Part shown: piece by piece, positions 45,020 to 54,465 of the stretch
Layout: every line of letters begins with the position of its first letter
How positions within the stretch are numbered: the first letter of the stretch is position 1
Origin: Lachnospiraceae bacterium UBA5902
GTDB lineage: Bacteria > Bacillota > Clostridia > Lachnospirales > Lachnospiraceae
Assembly (NCBI GenBank): GCA_002431865.1
Contig: DJEI01000111.1
Span: forward strand, 4,286 to 68,285
Length of the DNA: 64,000 nt
Direction of reading: 5' to 3'
The notes under the pieces: model-generated
What the model was told of the DNA's origin: nothing
The model's input: only the letters and a program-made list of their open reading frames with translations
The model's database searches: none
Made by a program: the position numbers and the translations under genes

Positions 45020-47377
45020 GTGAAAAAGAAGATACTCACGTTTATGCTTTTGCTGGTTATAGCCGGGGTAGTTATGATTGCTGGTCATGAGATTGCGCGG
45101 TATATGCACAAAGCGGAACAAAATACGGAAACAACGGAAGTACCCGTGGATTATAGCTTATATTACACCTATGCAGATGTGGAGAATGTCGTCAGTTATC
45201 TGGCAGATACAAAGGCAGAATCCGAGGTATTATCCCGTCTGATCGACCCTCTGAAGAAAAGCGAGGTCATCGATGTGGCATTTGTAAAGTCTGTGGCACA
45301 GACGATACAGGTGAAGGCGTCCATTTACGAGAAAGCACTGAATGGGAAGAAGGATTCTGACTACGTGACGAAGGCGGAGTTCGAGGATTTCTATGAGCGG
45401 ATTGTCGCATCGGCAACGGTGAAGGGACTGCTTCGGAAGGATGTTCTGGTGCTTGCGATATCAGAAGAGGATAAGACATCCTTTTTCGACGGACAGGACA
45501 CCTACAATGCAGAATTTGAAATCGACGAAAGCTACGAGGGAAATGTGCTTGATGTCTATATGAAGAATGGAAAGATCTTCAAGATCAACCGTCTTGGCGA
45601 CACCAGGATCACACTGCAAAATGTATGGGTGGAGTCTGTGACAGATGGAAAATGCACGTTTTTATATGGAAATCTGGAAAAGACCTACCCAGCCCGGGAG
45701 GAGGAATGCATCCCGGATGGAGCTGTGACAGTTGCAACAAGTCTGGATGCGGAACGGCAGACGGAAGCCGGCTATGAGACCGCGGGCTATGTTGCAAATC
45801 TCGTGTTTGACTATGCCGGCATCTGTAAAATCGAACGACCACAGAAGGTTCTGCGCGGCAGAGTCATTTCGACGGGAGATACGGACATTCAGGTGGAAAA
45901 TATCGGCGGACTCACACTTGCCGATCATTATAAAATGTACAATGTGTACGAGGATGCAGTGTACGAGGAAAGTCTGTCTCTGCTGCTTGGCTACTCGTAT
46001 GTGGACATGTATCTGCAGGATGGAAAAGTCGGTGCCGTCGTAATCAACCGGGAGTTAAAAAGCGAGGATATCCGTGTGATCATCAGTAACGACGATTACT
46101 CTTCGTATGAGATGGAAATAGTGCAGTTTACGGCGACGTCTGCGTTCACCGTGGCATATCCGGATGAGACGGAGAAAACATATGAGGCTGGTGAGACGGT
46201 CACAATTGCACCGGAAGATTATGCGCCGGACGATACATTGACGGTAACACCGGATACGCACAGTGGACGTATCAAACTGCTCAGTGTGACGCGGGAGTGC
46301 GGCAATCCGGAATATGATGGGACGATAGAGCTTGATGTACAGGATGGATATATCTATGTGATCAATGAGCTTTCGTTAGAGCGTTATCTGGAAAATGTTG
46401 TGGCAAATGCAATGCCATCGGATTACCCGGATGCAGCGATGCAGGCGATGGCGATCTGTGCAAGAGGAACGGCATATGCAAAGTTAAAGGATAAAAGCTA
46501 TGCAGAATATCATGCGCATCTTGACGATTCCAGCCTTTGTCAGGTATATAATAATGTGGCAGAGACCGATTCGTCGATCCGTGCGGTGAAAGATACATAC
46601 GGACTGGTGCCGACCTACCGGGGAACTTTGATCGTACCGTTGACATTTAACACATCTTTCGGAATGACCTGCACGAATGCGGAGATCTGGGGCGGTGATG
46701 CGTATAATTATCTGGAGTCCAATGTGGAGAATCTGGATAAGGACAAGATCGATTTATCGGATGAAACAGATTTTGAGGCATTTTTGACAGATAGTGATGC
46801 GTATACTATTATAGATAAAGATTCGCCGTATTACCGGTGGGATATTACATTTACACAGGAAGAAATGACAGACGCAATTGAGACAGTTTTGGAAAACCGC
46901 AAATCTCTGATGGCAGATGCGATACTTGTCGAGGATGAAAATGGCGAGTTTGTATCGGCAGACGTGCCAGAGCTTGGAACCGTGACAGAGATCAAGGTGG
47001 CGGAGCGCACGGTGAGCGGTGTTGTATCGAAGCTTGTGATCCACGGAAGCGAACATACGATATCCATCAGAGGACAGAGCAATATCCGGGCAATCCTAAA
47101 TCCGGTCAATCAGGAGATTGTACGGCAGGACGGTTCGACGGTAACAGGATGGACATCACTTCCAAGTCCATATTATTATGTGGAGAAGACAGATGCGGGA
47201 TTCGTGGTTCATGGCGGTGGATTCGGGCATGGAGCCGGTATGAGTATCTATGGAGCCGGTGTGCTTGGCAGACAGGGAAAAAGCTACAAATATATATTAC
47301 GGCATTATTTTTCGTATATCGATTTTGCATCGATCTATACGATGGAGGATGGAGAGGAAGCAGCAGATTCAGAATAA
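45020..47377 (+). CDS. SpoIID/LytB-domain membrane protein lacking the catalytic Glu
   Basis: 785 residues, GTG start with GGAGG upstream. One N-terminal helix (about 5-25), then a long extracytoplasmic region of beta-rich segments and a C-terminal SpoIID domain (about 420-770): LERYLENVVANAMPSDYP and the ending HGGGFGHGAGMSIYGAG. In SpoIID lytic transglycosylases the motif before MP is typically SEMP; here it is NAMP (Ala464). It probably binds peptidoglycan but may not cleave it. The preceding T-run belongs to the 6S terminator. Confidence 0.85.
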   Translation: MKKKILTFMLLLVIAGVVMIAGHEIARYMHKAEQNTETTEVPVDYSLYYTYADVENVVSYLADTKAESEVLSRLIDPLKKSEVIDVAFVKSVAQTIQVKASIYEKALNGKKDSDYVTKAEFEDFYERIVASATVKGLLRKDVLVLAISEEDKTSFFDGQDTYNAEFEIDESYEGNVLDVYMKNGKIFKINRLGDTRITLQNVWVESVTDGKCTFLYGNLEKTYPAREEECIPDGAVTVATSLDAERQTEAGYETAGYVANLVFDYAGICKIERPQKVLRGRVISTGDTDIQVENIGGLTLADHYKMYNVYEDAVYEESLSLLLGYSYVDMYLQDGKVGAVVINRELKSEDIRVIISNDDYSSYEMEIVQFTATSAFTVAYPDETEKTYEAGETVTIAPEDYAPDDTLTVTPDTHSGRIKLLSVTRECGNPEYDGTIELDVQDGYIYVINELSLERYLENVVANAMPSDYPDAAMQAMAICARGTAYAKLKDKSYAEYHAHLDDSSLCQVYNNVAETDSSIRAVKDTYGLVPTYRGTLIVPLTFNTSFGMTCTNAEIWGGDAYNYLESNVENLDKDKIDLSDETDFEAFLTDSDAYTIIDKDSPYYRWDITFTQEEMTDAIETVLENRKSLMADAILVEDENGEFVSADVPELGTVTEIKVAERTVSGVVSKLVIHGSEHTISIRGQSNIRAILNPVNQEIVRQDGSTVTGWTSLPSPYYYVEKTDAGFVVHGGGFGHGAGMSIYGAGVLGRQGKSYKYILRHYFSYIDFASIYTMEDGEEAADSE

Positions 47378-47392
47378 CAAAACGGGGGATGT

Positions 47393-48301
47393 ATGAAAAA
47401 GGTCGTTCGGTTTATTATCAAATTTGTGAACAAAGCAACTGCAGACAGCGTGCCGGCGTATGCGGCACAGGTTGCTTTCTTTGTGATGCTTTCATTTTTT
47501 CCGTTTATGATGTTGCTTGTTATGATCGCATCAAAGCTGTCTGTTATGAACACAAATGTACTTGGCTATATTCTGCGCGTTGTGCCGAGCGGACTCGAAT
47601 CTTATGTGGCGTATATCGTGGATGATGTAGTCAATGCAAATGTGCAGTCGTTTACACTCATTACGGTATTTGTCAGTTTGTGGTCTGCGGCGAAGGGCAT
47701 TCAGGCGCTCTCGACCGGGTTAAATAAGATCTATGGCGTGGAACAGAACAAGAATTATTTCCTTGTGCGGCTGATCTGTGCGTTATATACACTGGTGTTT
47801 ATGCTGCTCTGCTTAGTCGTGATCGCGATACAGGCGTTCGGTGCGCAGATCGCGCATAAGATTATTGACAATTATCCGGCGTTTGCGGATGCGACACTTT
47901 TGATTTTGAGTCTGAAGAACGTCGTGACATTTATAGTTATTTTTATCTTTTTGCTTTTGATCTATTACCAGCTTCCGAACCGGCGCGGACAAATGCGGCA
48001 TGAGTTTACCGGGGCTGTGCTTGCTTCGCTAGCATGGATGCTGATGACACGTGGATTTTCGGTTTACATCAAGTATTCGGCAGATAATTCGAAGATGTAT
48101 GGAAGTATGACATCGGTGGTGCTTCTGATTATCTGGCTGTATATCGGTATGCAGATTGTCCTGTATGGGGCAGAGATCAATTACTATCTGTCGGACCTGA
48201 TCTGGAAGTACCGGGAGAAACACCGCTTAAAAAAGAAAGCAGAGCGGGAAGAAAAACAGAAATTAAAAAAACAGCAGGAAGAAAATACAAGCATATCTTG
48301 A
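47393..48301 (+). CDS. YihY/BrkB family membrane protein
   Basis: 302 residues with six helices, family motif AYAAQVAFFVMLSFFPFMM and a Lys-rich C-terminal tail. The role is unsettled; the old ribonuclease BN name is not supported for this family. Starts 15 bases after the SpoIID-like gene. Confidence 0.88.
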   Translation: MKKVVRFIIKFVNKATADSVPAYAAQVAFFVMLSFFPFMMLLVMIASKLSVMNTNVLGYILRVVPSGLESYVAYIVDDVVNANVQSFTLITVFVSLWSAAKGIQALSTGLNKIYGVEQNKNYFLVRLICALYTLVFMLLCLVVIAIQAFGAQIAHKIIDNYPAFADATLLILSLKNVVTFIVIFIFLLLIYYQLPNRRGQMRHEFTGAVLASLAWMLMTRGFSVYIKYSADNSKMYGSMTSVVLLIIWLYIGMQIVLYGAEINYYLSDLIWKYREKHRLKKKAEREEKQKLKKQQEENTSIS

Positions 48302-48311
48302 TTGCTATCAG

Positions 48312-48340
48312 TTGACACTCCAAAACGGATGTGCGATAAT
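48312..48340 (+). promoter_or_regulatory. glyA promoter
   Basis: TTGACA (48312-48317), 17-base spacer, GATAAT (48335-48340). Start of glyA at 48378. Confidence 0.75.
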
Positions 48341-48377
48341 CTAACCGATAAAATTACAACAAGATGGAGGGACAAAG

Positions 48378-49613
48378 ATGTATAGTTTTGATGAAATAGC
48401 AAATTTCGATCCGGAGATTGCACAGGCAATGACGGACGAGATCAACAGACAGGATCATAATATTGAGCTGATCGCATCAGAGAATATCGTATCCAAGGCA
48501 GTTATGGCAGCTATGGGAAGTCCGCTTACGAACAAGTACGCAGAGGGATATCCGGGAAAGCGTTACTACGGCGGATGTGAGTATGTCGATGTAGTGGAAG
48601 ACCTTGCAAGAGAGCGGGCAAAGAAGTTGTTTGGATGTGAATATGTCAATGTTCAGCCACATTCCGGCGCACAGGCAAATATGGCAGTATTCTTCGCTAT
48701 TTTGCAGCCGGGCGATACATTTATGGGAATGAATCTGGCACATGGCGGACATTTGACACATGGTTCACCGGTCAATATGTCAGGTAAGTATTTCAACGTC
48801 GTACCTTACGGTGTTAATGATGAAGGCTTTATCGATTACGATGAGGTACTCCGCATCGCAAAGGAATGCAAGCCAAAGATGATTGTAGCTGGTGCATCTG
48901 CATATGCGAGAGCAATTGACTTTAAGCGTTTCCGTGAGATCGCAGATGAGGTTGGCGCAGTCCTTATGGTAGATATGGCACACATCGCAGGTCTGGTTGC
49001 AGCCGGACTTCACCAGAGCCCAATCCCATACGCACACGTGACAACCACTACAACACACAAGACATTGCGTGGACCACGTGGTGGCATGATTCTTTCCAGC
49101 AATGAAGTAAATGAGAAATATAACTTCAACAAGGCAGTGTTCCCTGGTATTCAGGGTGGTCCTCTGATGCACGTGATCGCAGGTAAGGCAGTCTGCCTGA
49201 AGGAAGCCCTGACAGATGAATACAAAGAGTATCAGAAGCAGGTAGTGAAGAATGCAGCATGTCTGGCACAGGCACTGACTGAGCGTGGATTCAAGATCGT
49301 ATCCGGCGGTACAGACAATCACCTGATGCTTGTTGACTTACAGAACCTTGATCTGACTGGTAAGGAAGTGGAGAAGCTTCTGGATTCTGTTCATATCACA
49401 GCCAACAAGAACACGGTACCCAACGATCCAAAGTCACCGTTTGTTACAAGTGGTATCCGTCTTGGTACACCAGCGATTACAACACGTGGTGCGAAGGAAG
49501 ACGATATGATCGTGATCGCAGATGCAATCAAGGCTGCTGTTATTGACAAGGATAACGACAAGGCAATGGCACTTGTAAAGAGCATCACAGACAAGTATCC
49601 ATTGTATGCATAA
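48378..49613 (+). CDS. glyA: serine hydroxymethyltransferase
   Basis: 411 residues. [27 protein letters not shown] and the PLP-lysine motif [14 protein letters not shown] are present. It interconverts serine and glycine with tetrahydrofolate. GGAGG upstream, strong own promoter and a terminator afterwards: monocistronic. Confidence 0.98.
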   Translation: MYSFDEIANFDPEIAQAMTDEINRQDHNIELIASENIVSKAVMAAMGSPLTNKYAEGYPGKRYYGGCEYVDVVEDLARERAKKLFGCEYVNVQPHSGAQANMAVFFAILQPGDTFMGMNLAHGGHLTHGSPVNMSGKYFNVVPYGVNDEGFIDYDEVLRIAKECKPKMIVAGASAYARAIDFKRFREIADEVGAVLMVDMAHIAGLVAAGLHQSPIPYAHVTTTTTHKTLRGPRGGMILSSNEVNEKYNFNKAVFPGIQGGPLMHVIAGKAVCLKEALTDEYKEYQKQVVKNAACLAQALTERGFKIVSGGTDNHLMLVDLQNLDLTGKEVEKLLDSVHITANKNTVPNDPKSPFVTSGIRLGTPAITTRGAKEDDMIVIADAIKAAVIDKDNDKAMALVKSITDKYPLYA

Positions 49614-49660
49614 TATGCATAAAGAACGAAATCAAATCGTATAATAATGAAAATCAAATG

Positions 49661-49725
49661 CAAAACCGGGGGCTGCGTGAGAGGGAATCCGTTCCCTTGA
49701 TACGAAGCTTCCGGTTTTGTTATTT
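49661..49725 (+). terminator. terminator after glyA
   Basis: Outer stem AAAACCGG (49662-49669) with CCGGTTTT (49711-49718), inner stem AGGGAA (49682-49687) with TTCCCT (49692-49697), T-rich tail. Confidence 0.7.
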
Positions 49726-49787
49726 CTTTCACGTGTTCGGAGCATGAGCCGTGATCATCATAAAATAAATGGAGAACAGACAGATAG

Positions 49788-51689
49788 ATGGAAAATCAGC
49801 AGAAAAATTCCGCCCCGGAGAACAATTCGGATAACCGGAATCCGAACAATAACAACAATAAGAAAAAGCCATCCAAAACGGTGGTGATATGGATTGTATC
49901 GATTTTATTGACATTTATGATCTGGCAGGGAATTACGGCGATACAGGAGTCCAGACAGGAGAAAATCACGTATGATACATTCCTGCAGATGCTTGATGAT
50001 AAATTAGTTTCCGATGTCAAAATCTATAATGACCGAATCAGCTTTACCCCAATCTCCAAGGAGACAGGTGCAGAGATGGATAAGACCTATTATGTGATCC
50101 GCATCAGTGATTATAAGATTGTGGATCGTCTGCAGCGGGCAGATGTGCAGTTTGAAGAGGTCGATGAGGGAAAAAATGCAGTTGTCACGACGATTCTTTC
50201 GTATGCCGTGATGATCGGTGCCTTTTATCTTCTGATGTCCCTGCTCATGCGGAACATGTCCAAATCCGCAGGAATCGGAAAAAGCAATGCGAAGATGTAT
50301 GTGGAGAAGAAAACCGGTGTGACATTTGCGGATGTTGCCGGTCAGGAGGAGGCAAAGGAATCCCTCTGTGAGATGGTGGATTTCCTGGACCGGCCGGAAC
50401 GGTATCTGAAGATTGGAGCGAAGCTGCCGAAGGGCGCCCTGCTTGTAGGACCTCCGGGAACCGGTAAGACGCTGCTTGCTAAGGCAGTTGCCGGTGAGGC
50501 GAATGTTCCGTTCTTTTCACTGTCCGGTTCGGAGTTCGTTGAGATGTTCGTCGGTGTCGGTGCGAGCCGTGTGCGAGATCTGTTCCGCAAGGCAAACAAT
50601 ATGGCGCCATGTATCATATTTATCGATGAGATCGATGCGATCGGAGGAAAGCGTGACACGCGTCATGGCGGTGGCGATTCCGAGCGGGAACAGACCCTGA
50701 ACCAGCTTTTGTCGGAGATGGATGGTTTTGACAGCTCGAAGGGAATCATCGTGCTTGCAGCGACAAACCGCCCGGAGGTACTCGATAAGGCATTGCTTCG
50801 TCCGGGACGATTTGACCGGAGAATCATCGTGTCAAAGCCGGATATGCAGGGACGTATCGATACACTCAAAGTACATTCAAAGAATGTCAAGATGGATGAG
50901 ACCGTAGATTTCAAGGAGCTTGCACTTGCCACATCTGGGGCTGTCGGTGCAGACCTTGCGAATATCATCAATGAGGCAGCGTTGATGGCAGTCCGTAACA
51001 AGCGGGATTATGTATCCCAGAAGGACCTGATCGCTTCGGTGGAGGTTGTATTCGCCGGAAAAGAGAAGAAGGAGAAACTGCTCTCACCAAGAGAGAAGAA
51101 GATCGTTGCCTACCATGAGGTCGGACATGCGCTTGTTGCCGCATTGCAGAAAAACACGCTTCCAATCCAGCGTATCACGATCGTACCGCGTACATCCGGT
51201 GCACTTGGCTATGTGTGGCAGGTGCCGGAGGAAGAGAAGCAGCTGCAGACGAAGAAGGAAATGGAAGAGGATATTGTGACATTTCTGGCGGGCCGTGCAG
51301 CGGAGGAGTTGAAGTTTGATTCCGTTACGAATGGTGCTTCAAACGATATCGAGAAGGCAACGAGTCTGGCACGGACAATGATCACGATGTATGGTATGTC
51401 TGAGAAGTTCGGCATGGTGCAGCTCGAAGGAGTAACCGGAGAATACTTAGATAACCGCCGCGTACTTAATTGTTCTTCCGAGACAGAGACGAAGGTCGAT
51501 ACTGAAGTCAAGAATATGATGAAAGCAAGCTACGAGAAGGCATACAAGTTACTTAAAAAGAATATGCCGACCCTCGATGCGATCGCACAGGTACTCTACG
51601 AGAAGGAAAACCTGAGCGGCAAGGAATTCATGGAATTATACGAGAAGTATCAGAATGTGAAGCTTACGGAAGCGGAAAAGGTACAGTAA
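49788..51689 (+). CDS. ftsH: ATP-dependent zinc metalloprotease FtsH
   Basis: 633 residues. Two membrane helices (about 33-52 and 140-160) around a short periplasmic-side domain, AAA module with [10 protein letters not shown] (Walker A), [11 protein letters not shown] (Walker B) and RPGRFDR, then the zinc protease with YHEVGHAL. It degrades membrane and regulatory proteins. The N-terminal 35 residues are Asn-rich, with a poly-Asn run. Confidence 0.98.
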   Translation: MENQQKNSAPENNSDNRNPNNNNNKKKPSKTVVIWIVSILLTFMIWQGITAIQESRQEKITYDTFLQMLDDKLVSDVKIYNDRISFTPISKETGAEMDKTYYVIRISDYKIVDRLQRADVQFEEVDEGKNAVVTTILSYAVMIGAFYLLMSLLMRNMSKSAGIGKSNAKMYVEKKTGVTFADVAGQEEAKESLCEMVDFLDRPERYLKIGAKLPKGALLVGPPGTGKTLLAKAVAGEANVPFFSLSGSEFVEMFVGVGASRVRDLFRKANNMAPCIIFIDEIDAIGGKRDTRHGGGDSEREQTLNQLLSEMDGFDSSKGIIVLAATNRPEVLDKALLRPGRFDRRIIVSKPDMQGRIDTLKVHSKNVKMDETVDFKELALATSGAVGADLANIINEAALMAVRNKRDYVSQKDLIASVEVVFAGKEKKEKLLSPREKKIVAYHEVGHALVAALQKNTLPIQRITIVPRTSGALGYVWQVPEEEKQLQTKKEMEEDIVTFLAGRAAEELKFDSVTNGASNDIEKATSLARTMITMYGMSEKFGMVQLEGVTGEYLDNRRVLNCSSETETKVDTEVKNMMKASYEKAYKLLKKNMPTLDAIAQVLYEKENLSGKEFMELYEKYQNVKLTEAEKVQ

Positions 51690-51738
51690 ATGATTGTGAA
51701 ACGCGATGTGATGGGGATATATGTCATATCAGCTTCCA

Positions 51739-51923
51739 CAAATATACGATGTATTGAAACTAAGAAGTACCAGATGTCCTGATATAGAGGCTGATACCGT
51801 ATGCAACCGCCGTCGATTCGCCGTCCATGGCTCAGCGGCGGCTTGTTTGAACATCGTGTTCAAACATTGCTGGATATTTACAGAACATCAAGTACTTCTA
51901 AGTTCCAAACATATGTATATTTG
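51739..51923 (-). repeat. dispersed palindromic repeat, copy 3 (reverse orientation)
   Basis: The termini CAAATATACGATG and CATATGTATATTTG with TAAGAAGTAC and AAGTACTTCT are inverted repeats. The core at 51821-51844 is the reverse complement of the core of copies 1 and 2. The internal hairpin at 51844-51866 has arms TGTTTGAAC and GTTCAAACA, loop ATCGT on this strand. Compared with copy 2, three stem pairs differ and all are compensated. Non-coding; it fills most of the 317-base gap after ftsH. Confidence 0.85.
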
Positions 51924-52006
51924 CGGAAGCTGATATTGACAAATATATCCCAATCACAAACGCGTTTCATAAATATGATACTTACAAGAGAGAATGGGAG
52001 TTAATT

Positions 52007-52606
52007 ATGGAATACAATTTCTTTGCGACAGTGGCGCGCATGAAATACATTGAGCGTTGGGCGCTCATGCGGAACACATATCCGGAGACATTATCGGAAC
52101 ACAGCCTGGAGGTAAGCATGCTGGCGCATGCGCTCTGCGTGATTGGAAATGTGCGGTATGGCAAGCATTTAGATGCCGACAAGGCGGCAGTGATCGGGCT
52201 GTATCACGATGCGTCCGAGATCATCACCGGCGATATGCCAACACCGATCAAATATTACAATAACCGGATGAAGGATCTGTTTCATTCCATCGAGGATGAA
52301 GCGTGCGAGAAGCTGATCGGACAGCTTCCAGAAGATCTGCAGGCATATTACCGGGACTACTTCTTCAAGCGGGAGGATGATACGGAAGAGATGAAGTATC
52401 TGTGGAAGCTCGTAAAGGCGGCAGACAAGCTCTCTGCATTGATCAAGTGCATGGAAGAAGAGAAAACCGGCAACCGCGAATTTGTCAAGGCAAAGGAAAG
52501 CACGGAGCAGATGGTGCAGGAGCTATCCGACAGCTACCCGGAAGTAAAGGACTTCGTGCAGGAATTCCTGCCAGCTTATGCGAAGACGCTGGATGAGTTA
52601 AACTAA
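52007..52606 (+). CDS. HD-domain phosphohydrolase (YfbR-like 5'-deoxynucleotidase)
   Basis: 199 residues with HD-domain metal ligands in HSLEVSMLAHAL, GLYHDASEIITGDMPTPIKY and the later D. YfbR-type enzymes hydrolyse deoxynucleoside 5'-monophosphates. Ribosome site GGGAG about eight bases upstream. Monocistronic between repeat copy 3 and a bidirectional terminator. Confidence 0.88.
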   Translation: MEYNFFATVARMKYIERWALMRNTYPETLSEHSLEVSMLAHALCVIGNVRYGKHLDADKAAVIGLYHDASEIITGDMPTPIKYYNNRMKDLFHSIEDEACEKLIGQLPEDLQAYYRDYFFKREDDTEEMKYLWKLVKAADKLSALIKCMEEEKTGNREFVKAKESTEQMVQELSDSYPEVKDFVQEFLPAYAKTLDELN

Positions 52607-52708
52607 GAAAAGAGGGTAAAATTGATATAGCGCAAGCATCAATAAATATAAATAAAATTAATCGACATGATTAATCTCTAAGCAGACCATAGAAACACGT
52701 CGGTACTT

Positions 52709-52746
52709 AAAATAGGGACTACCCGAAAGGGCAGTCCCTATTTTTT
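52709..52746. terminator. bidirectional terminator
   Basis: AAAATAGGGACT (52709-52720) and AGTCCCTATTTT (52733-52744) with ACCC-GAAA-GGGC at the tip; A-run and T-run on opposite sides serve the converging HD and gltX genes. Confidence 0.9.
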
Positions 52747-52843
52747 AGTATCCGTTACGTGCTTTCTCTGAGTGGGAGCGCGTCTGCGTGAGATTATATC
52801 ATGCCGATTGATTTATCATAGCATATATGCTTGCGCTGAGAAA

Positions 52844-54298
52844 TTATGCATTCTCCAGCTTTGCAATCGCAGCATTGATTCTTGCAAGTGTCTCATCCTT
52901 GCCAAGGATACTCATAAGCTCGGTTGCGCCGCCCGGTGTTGCCTGCTTGCCGGATACAGCGGTACGAAGCGGCCACATTACAAATCCGGTCTTGTACTCG
53001 TGCTCTTTACCGAAAGCAGAGAGCGTTGCAAATAAGCTGTCATTGTCGAAGGCTTCCTGTGCCTCAAGGACTGGAAGCACTTCTTTTAATAACTGCAATG
53101 AATTTTCTGCGTTTGTCTTCATCTTCTTGTGTGTATACATTGCGATATCGTATTCTGGTACAGCTGCTAAGAAATCAATCTGATCCTTGATGTCCGGGAA
53201 TACTTCGATTCTTGTCTTTACCATAGCGGCGATCTTCTTCGCATCCATCTTGTCACCAACAACTTCTTTGATGTAAGGAAGTGCCATCTCGTAGAACTTC
53301 TCATCGTCCATTGCCTTGATGTACTCGCCGTTCATCCATTTGAGCTTTGTCATATCCAGAACTGCCGGGGACTTGGAGATATTGTGATAGTCAAATGCTT
53401 CTACCAGCTCTTGCAAAGAGAAGATCTCACGGTTATCCTCCGGGCTCCATCCGAGCAATGCAACGAAGTTGATGATTGCCTCAGTCAGGAATCCCTGCTC
53501 CAACAGATCCTCAAAGGAAGAGTGACCACTACGCTTGGAGAGCTTCTGGTGATCTTCGTTCGTGATCAGTGGACAGTGGATATAGGTTGGAACCTCCCAT
53601 CCAAATGCCTCGTAGAGACGGTTGTACTTTGGAGAGGAAGATAAATATTCATTTCCGCGGACAACATGTGTGATGTTCATCAGATGGTCGTCCACAACAT
53701 TTGCGAAGTTGTAGGTCGGGAAACCATCGGACTTGATCAGGATCATATCGTCAAGCTCAATGTTCGGAACCGTGATGTCACCGTACAGCTCGTCAGAGAA
53801 TGTCGTTGTGCCCTCTTCCGGGTTGTTCTGACGGATAACATATGGCTTGCCTGCAGCAAGGTTTGCCTCAACCTCTTCCTTGGAAAGGTGTAAGCAGTGC
53901 TTGTCGTAACGGGAGATGGTCTTTCCCTCGAATTCTGTGACAAGTGTCTTCAGACGGCACTCATCGCAGAAGCAGTAGTATGCTTCGCCCTTGTCAATCA
54001 GCTTCTTTGCGTATTCCAAGTAGATGCCTTTCTTCTGGCGCTCACTCTGGATGTATGGACCAACGCCGCCGTCCTTGTCCGGCCCTTCGTCGTGCTCAAG
54101 TCCTGTTTCCTTCAGGGTACGGTAGATGATGTCGACAGCGCCTTCTACCTCACGCTCCTGGTCCGTATCTTCGATACGCAAAATAAAATCGCCACCCTCA
54201 TGTTTTGCAATCAGGTATGCGTATAAAGCAGTTCTCAAATTTCCTACATGCATCCGGCCAGTTGGGCTCGGTGCAAATCTTGTTCTAATCTTTGCCAT
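52844..54298 (-). CDS. gltX: glutamyl-tRNA synthetase
   Basis: 484 residues. Class I signatures: [12 protein letters not shown] (HIGH-type) and HQKLSKRSG (KMSKS-type), followed by the C-terminal anticodon-binding helices. It charges tRNA-Glu, and possibly tRNA-Gln for later amidation, as is common in Clostridia. The start is preceded by AGGAGG at a rather long distance. Confidence 0.97.
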   Translation of the reverse strand: MAKIRTRFAPSPTGRMHVGNLRTALYAYLIAKHEGGDFILRIEDTDQEREVEGAVDIIYRTLKETGLEHDEGPDKDGGVGPYIQSERQKKGIYLEYAKKLIDKGEAYYCFCDECRLKTLVTEFEGKTISRYDKHCLHLSKEEVEANLAAGKPYVIRQNNPEEGTTTFSDELYGDITVPNIELDDMILIKSDGFPTYNFANVVDDHLMNITHVVRGNEYLSSSPKYNRLYEAFGWEVPTYIHCPLITNEDHQKLSKRSGHSSFEDLLEQGFLTEAIINFVALLGWSPEDNREIFSLQELVEAFDYHNISKSPAVLDMTKLKWMNGEYIKAMDDEKFYEMALPYIKEVVGDKMDAKKIAAMVKTRIEVFPDIKDQIDFLAAVPEYDIAMYTHKKMKTNAENSLQLLKEVLPVLEAQEAFDNDSLFATLSAFGKEHEYKTGFVMWPLRTAVSGKQATPGGATELMSILGKDETLARINAAIAKLENA

Positions 54299-54341
54299 TT
54301 TAATATGATAGCCTCCTGTATAACAGATAAATTCTTAGGAA

Positions 54342-54370
54342 ATTATAACAAAGGAAAAATCATTTTACAA
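54342..54370 (-). promoter_or_regulatory. gltX promoter
   Basis: On the minus strand TTGTAA (54370-54365), 17-base spacer, TATAAT (54347-54342). Confidence 0.7.
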
Positions 54371-54377
54371 CATAATG

Positions 54378-54406
54378 TTGATTATTGAAATTTTTTTTAG
54401 TATACT
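54378..54406 (+). promoter_or_regulatory. promoter of the acidic membrane protein gene
   Basis: TTGATT (54378-54383), 17-base spacer, TATACT (54401-54406). It is divergent from the gltX promoter; palindrome CAACAT-A-ATGTTG (54368-54380) overlaps both -35 regions. Confidence 0.55.
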
Positions 54407-54465
54407 ACAAAAGGATTGTTCTCATTTTTGGGAGTGGTTATTTTTTAAGAAAGCTGGGAAATGAT

